64,000 nt of DNA from the NCBI GenBank assembly GCA_947652605.1, contig OX393576.1, forward strand, positions 64,642,966 to 64,706,965, given 5' to 3'. The position numbers were made by a program, and so were the translations under genes. This document shows, in pieces, positions 12,476-26,100 of this stretch. The notes beneath the pieces were generated by a model that was not told where the DNA came from, ran no database searches, and worked only from the letters and a program-made list of their open reading frames with translations. Each line of letters starts with the position of its first letter. Position 1 is the first letter of the stretch. Origin of the DNA: Elmis aenea. Lineage: Eukaryota; Arthropoda; Insecta; Coleoptera; Elmidae.

Positions 12476-13924
12476 TAATGAACAGTAAGTTGATTTAAAC
12501 ATGGGGTCCTTTTTTCACGTTTTCTTGCCACCTTTATTGGGTTTACCACTTCTGCTTTTGTGATTAGCATGCTTTCCTAGCTAGCTACAGGTACTGTAGC
12601 AGTGTTGAATTTTTTTAGTTTTTTTTTCTTCTCTTCAGTGGACTCTATTGTGAAGACCTGTATACTGAAATTAGATATAACTGAGGACACCTGAATAAAA
12701 CAAAATATTAAAAATAAAACAAAAGTCTAATATTTAAAATAAGAGCAAGGATGCGGATGATCACAAAAAACGACATAATGAAAAACGTATTTATTTAATT
12801 TACAATGCACAAGTAATACATATATTTGTGTGGAGTCATAAATACCATTGTATCAATCAATGGCCATTGGTACATGTAATATAAGCTCACATGCACAACA
12901 TTCATTGGTCAAAGAGTTTGAATGGAACCTACTAGCACATTATGAAACAAATACAATTAAAAAATGACATACCTATCATATACATAAAAAATGCAGTAGG
13001 TCAAATTCAACACCCGAAAAAACGGTAAATGTACAAACGAATGCAAAACTTCATGTAAAATTAAATAATGTCCCGTCATGTATGTACACTAAATTTATAC
13101 AATATTTTAAATACACAATTTCAGCATCAAATATAAATTCATCTGTATTTATATAATTAAATAATCTTAAAGAGCTTGTAGAATACTTGAATACTGCACC
13201 AGAAATCCAAGTTTGCAGTTTTAATCATATCACAATTGTCTGGTAATTTAAAAACGGTTTGTTCTGTAGTACCAAAACTTGATTACACATTAGTTTACAA
13301 TTATAAAAATAGTTACTTCGCAAAAAAAAAAGATCTTTCGAGAAAGTATATCTACAATGAGATCTCTAGTTTAGTCTGATATACATAAATATCATCCTTG
13401 ATGCTAGGCAAACAAACATTGAACAGATCTGCTCGACAAACAAAAATTTAAAAATTACAATACCACGTCATTAAAATCAGTTAATAAATTAGCAACCGTG
13501 GAATGTATATTAATTACAATTAGTTACAATATTAATATTTTACCGACTAAAACTTGAATACAAACATTAGCTATAACGCTTCAAAGACCAATTTGTTTAC
13601 AATAAAATTTGGAAAACAACACAAGAGTTGCCCCAGTAAAGTGAAATGTATTTTTAAAAAATTGCGTTATTAATATAATATACATTAATAAATCAGCCTT
13701 TTATTGAATAGGAAGCAAAAAAATTCCTTAGAAAGTAAATTTTTACTTCAATGTTTAAACATTAAAACTGATGAAGATTATACAACTCGCTAACGCTAAT
13801 GGTGACTATTTGAAATGCACCCGTTTTAAACCATTTTTAAAGTCTAATAATTCGCACGATTTTTTTGTTAGTAAAGTTCATATGCACAAATCACAGAACA
13901 CAGCGACCACTACCTGTCCGAGCC
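12476..13924 (-). other. Probable 3' UTR and flank of kuz
   Basis: AT-rich non-coding sequence downstream of the kuz stop on the minus strand. Minus-strand AATAAA occurs near 12790, a reasonable but unproven transcript end. No gene or repeat is recognised between 12700 and 13900. Confidence 0.4.
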
Positions 13925-14122
13925 CTAACCACTAATTGTTGAATTGTTACGCGTGCTATAGTCTCCGTCGTGTGTTAAAGTTATACTGTTACAACTGGCT
14001 ACGATCATATTTGTACCACCTGTTGTGGTGTTAGATGATGGGCCTTCGAACTGTATGTTGACCATCGGAATACCGGGGTATTCAGGTGGTGGCGAAACCC
14101 GAGAATCCCCGGGTTCCAGCTG
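13925..14122 (-). other. In-frame open extension after the kuz UGA stop
   Basis: Directly after the TGA at 14123-14125 (context GTC TGA CAG) the same frame stays open for 65 codons to a TAG at 13925-13927. The predicted sequence looks protein-like (QLEPGDSRVSPPPEYPGIPM at its start). The DNA here is richer in GC than the surrounding UTR. It could be a stop-codon readthrough extension, or part of an alternatively spliced tail. Confidence 0.5.
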
Positions 14123-17100
14123 TCAGACCTTCTGCCTCATTTCATAGGCATTCCTATCGTAAGCACCGGCATAAAGTTCAGGATGGTTGGGTCGGTTGCT
14201 GTAATTGGCTGGCGGCGCTGATGCTAGTGGAGAATAATCTATTATTAGAGAAATATTAACATTAGTGCAAAAACACAAAAATACATGGTAAATAAAAAAT
14301 ATACAAATACAGTGCCTTATCCACATATTTTCTGACAGCCCTACGGGCGAGTCCAGCCCTGCGTTTCACACAACGAATACTTCATTAAGCATTTTAGTCA
14401 AAATGTAATACTTCAAGTAATTTAAACCTTCAATAGACTAGTAAAGTTATTGTTAATTTAGTTACCTATTATAATAAGCTCAGAAGTATCTAGTACTTGG
14501 TAATTTTAAAAATGTCATTATACACACAACTATACGATATTAACACGGTTTTCATTTTTTTTTTTAAAACAAAATATAACTAATATTACATAAAACACAG
14601 ATTTAATATCATCTAATGAATTGTAAATGGTTAAGGGCTTTTAAATGAATATTTAAATGTTTTGTGCTTTCACCTCATGAAGCAATAACCAGCGTTCCCC
14701 ACTTAGTGCTAATTAAATCTATTAATCAGCCACCAAAGCACAATTACCTCCTAAAAACCTTTACCGCAAACATACATACGTACAGGGTTCTCGTTTTTCG
14801 AGGGCCACTATGGGGATCTCGTAAACGGTAAGAGTTACGACTTCGGTTAAATTAGGGCAAAGTTGTATATTCTGGTGCTTAATCAATTGACGCAAACAGA
14901 ACTTATCTAGCTTTTTTAGTTTTTGAGAAATAGGGGAAAAAGTAAAAAAATGGATTTTTGTTTTTTGCCCATAACTTTTTCATTTGATAGTCGAATTTCA
15001 TTTCTGTGAAAACTTTTTCACGGCCTCTATTTACAAGGAATCAAAATTCCCAATTATATTTCCCATGTGACGTTTCGGTTTTTTAAAACCATCATCAGGT
15101 CAGTTTTTTCTTATGGACGCTACATCTGATTTTAACGACAATTTAAAGAGAATTTTATTCTGAATTCGACAATGTATAACACTTGGCACTTTTTTGAAAA
15201 AATTGTTGGTAAAAATGGCAAAAACAAATATATAATTTTGAAAAATTCCGAATCGGCATGGTAAATAGTTGTCTTTGTCCCCTTTTACCAATTGTTTCAA
15301 AAAAGTGCTAAGTGTTATACATTGTTGAATTCAGAATAAAATGCTCTACAAATCGGCGTTAAAATCAGCTACAGCGTTCATAAGAAAAAATTGACCTGAT
15401 GATGGTTTTAAAAAATAAAAACATCGCAAGGAAAATATAATTGGGGATTTTGATTCCTTGCAAAAAGTGGCCATGAAATAGTTTTTACAGAAATAAAATT
15501 CGACATCAAATGAAAAAGTTACGGGCAAAAAACAAAAATCCACTGTTTTACTTTTTCCCCTATATCTCAAAAACTGAATAAGCTAGATAAGTTCTGTTTG
15601 CATCAAATTATTAAGCACCTGAATATACAACCCTGTCCTAATTTAACCGAAGTCGTAACTCTTACCGTTTACGAGATCCCCATAGTGGCCCTCGAAAAAC
15701 GAGAACCTTGTATAAACATCGCGATCTCAAATTATAGCCAAGATTTTTCTGTAAATTCTAAATTTTATTAAAAAAAAGTTAAAACGAATTCGGCTACGAT
15801 TGTTTTACTTTTAAATTTCACTAGTTTTAACGAAAATAAACTCTTGATAGTTTTTCGCACAACAAACGACGAATTGTTTCTGTTGGTTTACAAATTTAAA
15901 CAGGTCTAAATGTGACATGATTTTTTTATATGCATGTCATACAAAAAAAACACAAAATTGTACACAGTAGAGTTAATAAGCCATTATTATAGTACATGTT
16001 ATCAAACTGCCACTTGTTAGTATATTTATTGTTATTTTTTTATGATTTAATTAAGTAAGGCATACCTTTATTGTTACTTCATTAATTGGAATAAACATTT
16101 GTTAAATCTTCTAGCCTGCAGGCAAAAACATGAATAAACTAATCTTTAAGATAGAAACAGAAGAGGAAATACAATGATGACATTTAGAACAAGAAAAGTT
16201 TCATGAATTCGAGAAAACCTAGAGATGACTCATGAAATTGGATAAAAATTAAAAACGAAACAAAATTTTTAATCTCAAAGCCAGAACACTTTAAAAACAG
16301 TTAAAAGCATTTATTAAATGCATAAGAACAGAGCATATGAAACTCTAAATTATTAAGTGTATAAAATTGTTAACATACACTAGTGTCGGAAAGATTGGAA
16401 ACTACATATATTATGTCAATATTTTTACTAAGAGCGTATTAATCTTAAACCTTACTACGTATTATCAAACTATAATTACAAACACACAAATTAATGACGT
16501 TTTCAATCTTGTTTGTTGATTAATCATCACATGAATGAGCCCAATTTATTAAAAAAATGCAACATTAGGAAAAACTAATCGTTTGTAACAATACTAAGAA
16601 ATATGTAATAAATAGTTGGCTTCGTTGCTTTCTTTTGTTTGTTTTGACGTTTTGTCAATAAGCAACAATTATTTTGTGTTTAGTATTATTGTTTGTGTAC
16701 TAAGTGATTAAAATATTACCAAAAACTGTTTGGAAAATACAGGTCTCATTTTTAATTTTCGAAAATTCATATTTATATATTTTGTTCAATGTTTAATATC
16801 TAAATAAGACCCATAAAAAGCAAATAAGCATTGAAAAGCGATCAGCCATTTGTACTTTAAGAAATGAAGGCTATTCCATGTCCCAAATTGCCCAAAAAGT
16901 ATTTTGCATTTTGGTGTTATTTGCTGCCATTTTGCTGTGTACAACTCTTAAAAAATATGGATTTTTATTGGCATAATAGTGGAAATTGTGCCGATTAACT
17001 GTTCTGGTTGACAGTTCATACAAATTGTTTTGAATTTTCAAAGGCTACTAACGATATTTTAGGTAAAATACTCGCAAATAATCATAAGAAACGATATAAC

Positions 17101-20100
17101 TTCAAAAATTTTGTATTTAGACATAAAACATGCTTAACAACTTTGAAAGATAATTAAATTTTCTACAAGAAAATGTAAAAATATATAGGGTGTTTCATTT
17201 AAAAAAGATGACTTCTATGCGTTTAAAGTTTAGCGAAATGAACCGAGTATAACGAACACCCTGTATATTATTTTTAAAATGCAACTATGTCAACAATCAC
17301 TATGACACTTGTCTAATAAATTACCAGAGTAAATTGCTCTGGTGTTGTTATGTTAATAGATATAAATATTTTTATATAGGTCTGCATCTGTCAAAATTTT
17401 CAAAAAAACGTTAATAACTCAAAAACGGTTCATTTTAGACATAAACAACCTATAATATTTTTGAAAGAGAATTTAATTTTACATCCAAAAATTACAAAAT
17501 ATACAGAGTGTTCCATATAAAAAAACAATGTTTGTTATCAGAGCGCAAAAACAAAACACTGTATAGTTGAAAATAATTTTAAGTTATGTAATAAATGATT
17601 ACAAACAACTTTCATATTTAACTTTTTTTAATATTATTACTAATAACAGAGCTATCGAATAATTCGTCTTGACTGGGACACCCTGTATAATTAAAAATAA
17701 ATTATTTTTATTCTTTGGTTAAAAATGTTCATAAATATTTTCATTAAACAACAAAAGAACTGCAAAAATTGTGAATATTATTTAATAATATCATTATCGT
17801 TTCCAAACTTTTCGACGGTAGTGTATTTTTTTTAGGCTAATAGTAGTTACCTTTTGGTGTATAATACTGTCCACGGCCTTGACCGTATCCAGCACGAGGA
17901 CCCTGACTTGCTGAAGGCCTACTAGGTCTATCTGTTCTGTTTCTTCCTACACCAGGAACAGCTACGGAATGATGGGCTCCGCTACCGTGATTTCTCTGCG
18001 AAATAAAAGTTTAAAACCACTGCTCATCACTCCACTGATCACCAAAAAAAACAATTTTTTAAAATAGAGACAAATGATAATTGTTGAACGATTAAAAACT
18101 CTTTAAGCTTGTCCATAACAACCCTAGACAAAAAAAAATCCTGTCAGTGTCTTTCTGACAATTTTTTTGTTACAATCATTCGAGTAGATGTTAAAATCAA
18201 TTCCGTCGACAATAAAAATCAGTTTACCATTCGTCGGAGAGTATTCATTGGTCTTCTAAGTGTTTCGCTCAACCTTCGAGCAGGTGGTTTTTTGGGATTG
18301 GACGAGGGTGTGTGCACAGCACAACACTTGATAAAAAGTCCCATAAAAATTATAAATCCAATACCCATAAGTAACACTGCCCACCAATACTCGGTAATCC
18401 ACTGAGCGACATTCATTAGGGTCTCCCGATTTAACAGAAGATTCATCAGACGTACCAATGGTCCATCAGCGTCGACCGCTCTACATTTCAAGAATACATC
18501 ACAGTAACCCTAAAAATATGATCACTTAATTAAAAGTACCGGTAGTTGGGACGAAACATACCTGAAAATTATCACAGGGTGATCCCGGTCTTAAACTAAT
18601 ACCACCGTACGGTAGTCCTACTAAATGAGCGAATTCGCTGGTACTCCTACAGATATCGGTGCCGTTTTGACAGGCTAATTCACACAGTTTTCGTTTATCC
18701 AAGTTAGGATGATCTTGTGATGTTAAAGAGCAAGCTGTCAAGTTCCATTCCAAACAAATAGAACCCGAACATTCGCCACTTATACACAACTGGGTGCCAT
18801 TGTTACATCTAGTTTTATCGGGCCTGGGGCTCGGTGAGGGACATTCAGCCGAAAGACCGTTACACTTTGATGATCTTGAACAGTCCGATTCCACTTTGCA
18901 CACTTCTTTTTGCCATTCTGGCATAAATGTACAGGTTTCACTGCTGCAACACGGTCCTTGACTTGGACTAAAAGAATACATGTTAAAATTAATACGAATA
19001 ATCGACATAATCTAAAGCCAGTGCTTGTTATAAATAAGTTAAAGATAAAAAGTGTATTTTAAGCAACATGTATCTTAAAAATTATACAGGGTGATTGATT
19101 GAGACCGGTACTTAAAAATCTATGAAGATGAAAAAGGGTATGGATCTGAAATTTTGGTTATGACCATAATGGCATCTGATCTGTTTATTAAAAATATTTT
19201 CAAGATGGCGACACTTCCGGATATACCGGAAGTTGACGTCTACTTTCTTATTTCAAATACAATGGTCTATTTTTTATTGCATTTTCGGATTCAAAATGTT
19301 ATTTTAGAGGGACTTTTATTAGCATTCCCTATACCTAAGTGCAGTAATTTTTTAGATTTTTGGACTTTTTTGAAAATTTTTTGATTTTCATAGTGATTAT
19401 CTAATGTCGCCATTTTTGAAGAAAAAACGCTTAAATTTAGACCATGCCTAGGAGAAACCTTGGAGTACATCCTGGAATTTTTGCAATCGATGCATTACTT
19501 ACAGGGTGTCCAAAATTTAATTTTCTTTTTATACAACTTCAGACCACAAAAACTCGTTTTTTTTAAATACAATGCCCAAACTTTTTTTTCATTTTCTAAT
19601 GCAAAATTACATTCTGCATCAACCTGTTTTAGTGTTTCCTATACCTATCTGCAACAATTTTCGAGTTATTAAGAATTTTTGATAAAGTTAAGAGAAATTG
19701 CAACATTTTTAAATAGTAAGCCTTGGAAAGGACAACAAATGCCAATATTAATAACTGTAAACCACTTTTATTGCGTTTGTCTGAAGTATCCATGAAAATG
19801 TAAAATCAAGAGTATTCAAACACGAATATTTTGAACTTATTTTATATTCATGAAGAATGTCACAAGATTATTGAAAGAACTTGCCGTGGTTCAGTGAGAG
19901 GTATCCTCATTTGACTGTAATGACCAGACAGAATATTTAATGAAGAGAATCAATTTTTTTGCAATTTAGAATAGTGAAATCTGCTAGTATTCGACCTAAG
20001 CGTGTGACAAATAATGAAACTAACGAAGTTAACATCCTAGGATATTTTAATGACCATCCTCAGCGGTCAATTCGATTGGCAGCGCAAGACTCGGGTTTAA

Positions 20101-23100
20101 CATACTATGCTGTACAAGCTACATTAAAAATGAACAACTATTCGTTCGCACTTTCAATAATCTTGTGATATTGTCTATCAATTTAAAATAAATTCAAAAA
20201 ACCAGTGTTTGAATACTCTTGATATTTAATTTTTATGGATACTTCAGACAAACGTAATAAAAGTGGTTAACAGTTATTAATATTGGCATTTGTTGTCATT
20301 TCCAAGGCTTACTATTTAAAAATGTTGCAATTTCTCTTAACTTTATCAAAAATTCTTAATAACTCGAAAATTGTTGCAGATAGGTATAGCAAACGCTAAT
20401 ACAGGTTGATGCAGAATGTAATTTTGCATTAGAAAATGAAAAAAAAGTTTGGGCATTGTATTTGAAAAAAACTGGTTTTAGTGATCTGAAGTTGTATTAA
20501 AAGAAAATTAAATTTTGGACACCCTGTAAGTAATGCATCGATTGCAAAAATTCCAGGATGTACTCCAAGGTTTCTCCTAGACATGGTCTTAATTTAAGCG
20601 TTTTTTCTTCAAAAATGGCGGCGTTAGATAATATTAAGCATCACGATTAAAATCAAAAGATTTGCAAAAAACTCCAAGAATCTAAAAAATGACTGCACTT
20701 AGGTATAGGGAACGCTAATATAAGTCCCTCTAAAATAACGTTTTGAATCCAAAAATGCAATAAAAAATAGACCATTGTATTCGAAATAAGAAAATAGACG
20801 TCAACTTCCGATATTTCCGGAAGTGTCGCCATATTGAACATATTTTCAATAAACAGATCATATGCCATTATGGTCATAACCAAAATTTCAGATCCATACC
20901 CTTATTCATTCTTCATATATTTTTAAGTTCCGATCTCAATCAATCACCCTGTATATTATACAGCTAGATCATACCTGCATTGTGTATTTCTTCTACGTTG
21001 ACATCCTTTTGCAGAAAGATTTTGTTGTTTCTCCAACACATCCAATATCCTTGGATAGCAACATTTATCGTTGCATTCATTATTATCGTACCCACAATCA
21101 CACTCTTCACCGGCTTCAACGATTTTATTACCACAGAAAGCGCCCGCCGACGCAGTGAAGCAATTTCGTTTTTTATTATCATCGATAGCATCCAGCACAT
21201 TCGAAATATTTCCTACGCTGCAGCTCGAAAATTTGCTGTTGTTTGGTCGATCTCCGCTTGTGGCTGAAGCAAACATGATGTAATTGCCATTCAATCCTCC
21301 AGGGCGACATTCCGGAGGATAATCGTGCTGAAAAAGAGGTAAAAATCAAGAAACTCATTTAAAAAAAGGTAGCATTTAATTTACTTACCGGTGAACCGAA
21401 ATTGTGCCCAATTTCATGAGCTAATGTCAGCTGCGACACTTTTGGCGGCACACGACTGTTGTAATTTACAAATGTAATAATACCGGTGTTCAAAGACCTT
21501 TTTGTCGACTGATACATCCCAGCAATAGTTTCCGTGTATGTTTTATACTTTTCACAAATTCCTCCTGAAGCACCAGAAGCTGAAGCTACCCATGCAAGCC
21601 CTAACGTACCACCAGTAAAATCTCTATACGTGAACACATACGCCAAACAAAAATCTTCATGATTTCCTAGTGAATGGATGTTTAAAAAATTGCTAACATC
21701 AATGTTCTCCATACAAAACTGATTAATTTCACAGCTAGGGTCCATACACCTGCACGAAGAATCATCATCAATCTGAAATATAAAACGTAATTGTGAGACT
21801 ATGCACTTAAAACAACAGCAAACCATGTATTATACCTTTATTCTTTGTACTTCAAATTTGATGTTACGATGTTCACTTCTTCCATCAAATTTCGTATCAC
21901 GATAAATGTAATTAACAGCAGTGACATGATGTGCAATGAGTGACAAAATTTCCTCCCTCGTTTTTTCATTCACTTCATTTCCTTTCCTTGTATCTGCGGT
22001 CTACAAAAATTTAAACCTTATGAGCTTAAAATTAATATATCAAGCTTCTTCGAAATTAAAGTCACTTAAAAACTTTTGTTGGTAACTCATAATAATTAAT
22101 TAACCTCTGCAAAACCATCTCAAATATTATATACTTCCAAATTAGTGGATAAGATATAAAAACATACATTTCCATCATGTGATATTTATTTTCTTCTTAC
22201 TTGACGTTTTAAACGTCACTTTGACAGTTTAAACATTTTCAAATATGGCCGCGGTCGCGGTTACCATGGTAATTAAAAAAAGGGGAGGAGCTTAGCTGGC
22301 GTTGCCATGGTAATTATAATATAGCGCGAATTTTAAAATTAGAACCGCCTTAAAACTTCATGAACACGTAATTTATCGTATTTACATTCTAAATAACAAT
22401 TATTCATTCAGTCCGTTCAAATTTCGATTTATTAATTAATCGTTGTTGCTTTAAAACATCAAAACTAAATAATAATTAACAAACCTCTGCAAAACCTTCT
22501 CGAATATGTTTCCAAATTAATGGATCAGTCTGTATATAAAGAGAGCATGTATTTCTATTTTCTTCCCTATGCCTAGTTGATCGTTTGTGCCTGTCATGAA
22601 CACCTTGATTGGCTTCTTTTGAGTATTTACTAACTGGATCCTCAATATTCAACTGAGGTTGTCGAGGTTGATCTTTGGGTTTGTTCGTTTCTTGAAAAGC
22701 TTTTTTGTGCTTTCTAGGTTTAGGTATAGGTAATGGAATTTGTTCATCATCTTCGACTGCAGAATTTTGTATGCGATCCATCCATTGGATCACATCATCA
22801 GTTATACCACATCCAGCACTATGGCCTAAAAATATTTTTATTGAAGTTTAACAGTAAAGGTAAGTAGCCGGAATTACATCTGGGTAAAAAGTTTCACACC
22901 ATTCATTTCATATTGACAGACATACCTGATCTGATATCTTTATAGGGATCTTCTACATGGTCTTCATGGTATATAACAGAATGAATACTTTTATTGTGAT
23001 TTTCATCGTGAGGAAAGTAGTGATGTGCTTTTTCTACAAAATATGAGCCTGCCTTTGGTGTTAAAATTTTGCCTTCAAAGACACCTTCCGAAAGAGAACC

Positions 23101-26100
23101 GAAAGCTGCACTACCTTGCTCACCTGCAAATTTAAAAATCAACACAATTATTACACAATATATTAACAAGTAATATTAATTTTAAATAACATTTTTATAT
23201 TTTTAAACAGCACTATTCCCAAGTTATTACGAAACAATAAAATAATAAATTAGTTACCTATGAGGTGCCCATGGTAGATATGGGATGTATCAACACCTAT
23301 AGGACCTGATGATCCATGAACCTCTAAATTATCGCTAAATACTGAAAGATCTCGTTTCAGTCTAAGTCTAAATTCTCGTCCATGAGCACTAAATGATAAA
23401 TGAACTGCATTATCTTTGGTAACAGATCTTTTCGCTCTTAGATGAGCTATATGGACATCCGATGGATTGTAGACAAGCGGTTCGTAGTGAGAGATGTATT
23501 CGTTCAAGCGATGTGCTGCAACAAAATCAATTCTTAAAAACAATGTAAAAAATCGTGCTATTTTAGGCGTAATTTTAACAACAAAAAAACGCGCTTTTTT
23601 GGGCGTAGTTTTGCTACCCTTTACCCTTGATGTAGGTCCTCTAAATCAGTGTTTCTCAAACTCTCAGTCCAGCTCAAGTCCGCGGACCACAGTTTAAATA
23701 GCACTGCTCTAATTAATATTATAAATAAGAACAAACAATAACTCAACACATTTGCATATTACCTGGATACAAACACGTAATACCTTATTTGTAAACCGGA
23801 TTTTAAAATTATGCTAATAAAATAACGCAATAAACAAACGTCCAACTATGCAAAATATTATCATCTTTCGAATTGATTTTAAAAGCTTCCTGTTGTGTTA
23901 CGATCAACTACAACAAACAAGCAAAGGAAATTGTGTTATTTAGCATTTTTTTATAGTTCTAATTCTAATCATTTATTCGTAATCTTTACAATGCAATTTT
24001 AAATACAGCTCTTACTTTCGGGTGAAACTACTCAATTGCTTACAATTATGTTGATTAACTACAACAGTTGGTGGTTTACAAACCCCATTTTATCGTTCAA
24101 TTGCATTTTCACTTAACACATGAAGCTATGAAGAAGCTGTATCACCTAGATACGGCTGGTTGATTTAAGTGTGTAATAGAAAATATGACATACCAATTGA
24201 CTTTCTAACCAAGGTCAAACTATATTTAAATTATCATTTTATTATGTATAGTATAACATAAGTTTTCGAGGTTTATTTAATTTGCATTTAGTGATCTCAT
24301 AGGCATGGTCATGACGAATTGTTTTTTTTTTTTAATTATCCTTAGTTTTTTAAAGTCTTTAGTGGTTTAGATGCATGCAAAAAATACAGCTTTAATCTTT
24401 GCTGCCCCACATACCTTGAATCTTTAACGTGACTGATATTGTTTGTTATTAAAGGTGTTCAATTTCATATCGTCATTATTACAGTTTATAGTGCTGCATA
24501 CCTATTACGACACTAAAAAATTGCAATCATGCTAAGACCTCATGTAATACAGGCCGCAAATAATGAAGTCATTCCAGGGTAGCCATTTTTCTATTTTCAT
24601 CATCGAAGAAAATAACAGAGACCCGTAGTAATTTTGTAATCTCTTTGTCAAAAGTCAGCGATGTGTAAGTTTAACCGGTCGAATAGTTCATCTCAAAGAA
24701 TTGAGAACACATCCGTTACCCGCAAAACTAATTTTATTACGTACTGAAACCGCATTACAAACTAAATGCTTACGGCACTGATACCTAGCTATTGTGTAAT
24801 GGTGTTCAGTTTGCATAAAATAAAACAATTGGGATGTTTACAGTTCGCAATTAAATTATAAAATAAGACGTTGCGAAATACATTCCTGTAATGTAAACAA
24901 AATGTAAACAAAATGTTTAGAAAATCGTGAAAATTCGCAAACATTTTAATAATATTGTCACGTAGACGCACTACATAAATACCTAAGTAATTAATAACTG
25001 AAATTCGCAATAAATTCCTTTGATATGAAAACGTGTTTTTACCCAACACAAATAATTTATTAATTTTATAAGACTAACAATCATAATTATACGTATGTTT
25101 GGTTATCGCGAAATATCTTATCAAAACTGATACAAAATAGTTAAGTTGTTATGTAATTCTACGAAATCTACACTAATTACTTAATCTGTTCCATTTTTAC
25201 TTTCGTATAACGAAGAAAGTATGTATTGTAATCGCAATTTAATTTATCAAAAGAATTATTTATTGTCAAACTACTAGACGATGCCCAAATAAAATTGATT
25301 ATTTACGGTATGCTATTCAACGAAATAAAAGTACAAGTTAAATGTTAAACTGATATGCATAATTAATTAAACTCAACTGCGCATTTGCCAATAGGACACT
25401 AACCTAAAGCTAACTAAAACTACTTGCATCGCTGAACTACGGAAGGAAACAGTGAGCTGGTTTCTTATCGTTAACTGAAGGTTGATTCACTGACAGTGGT
25501 TTAATGCAAATAACACAATACTTATTGATGAAATTTGTTTAACTTACTATTAATTACACCACTATACATAAGTTGGCTTAAAAGTTCATACATACGACAT
25601 TTACATCTTAAATAAGAATTATTATCATTAAAATGCCTCACACCTAACGTAACGTAAAAATAAGAAAAATAAGACCAATTTTCGTGAAATGTTGAAAAGT
25701 ACAGAGAGCATAACAGAATTTTTCGGGAGTTTTGTATACTTAAGTAATTGGTTTAAATATACACGGCCGCCAAAAAATCTGAGATCACATCAGTTATTCT
25801 AGGAAAGTGAAGTTACACAAAAAATATTATTTAAATATAAAGGACATTTATACTGAATAACGTAAAAACATAATATGTAATTGAAATAATAAAAAATAAT
25901 TACATTTAAGTTGGAACGACATAAAATAAGCAAAAATACTAAAAATAATCGTTATACTGACTTTTCGTGAAAAAAAACGTCATTGCGTTTATTGTAATTT
26001 TTTTTACCAATCTCGACATGCATTCAAATAATTTTTGTATTGTTTCTGTTGAAACACTCCTTCATTGATCTAAGAACGTGATTCAGAGCTCTTCTTTTGA

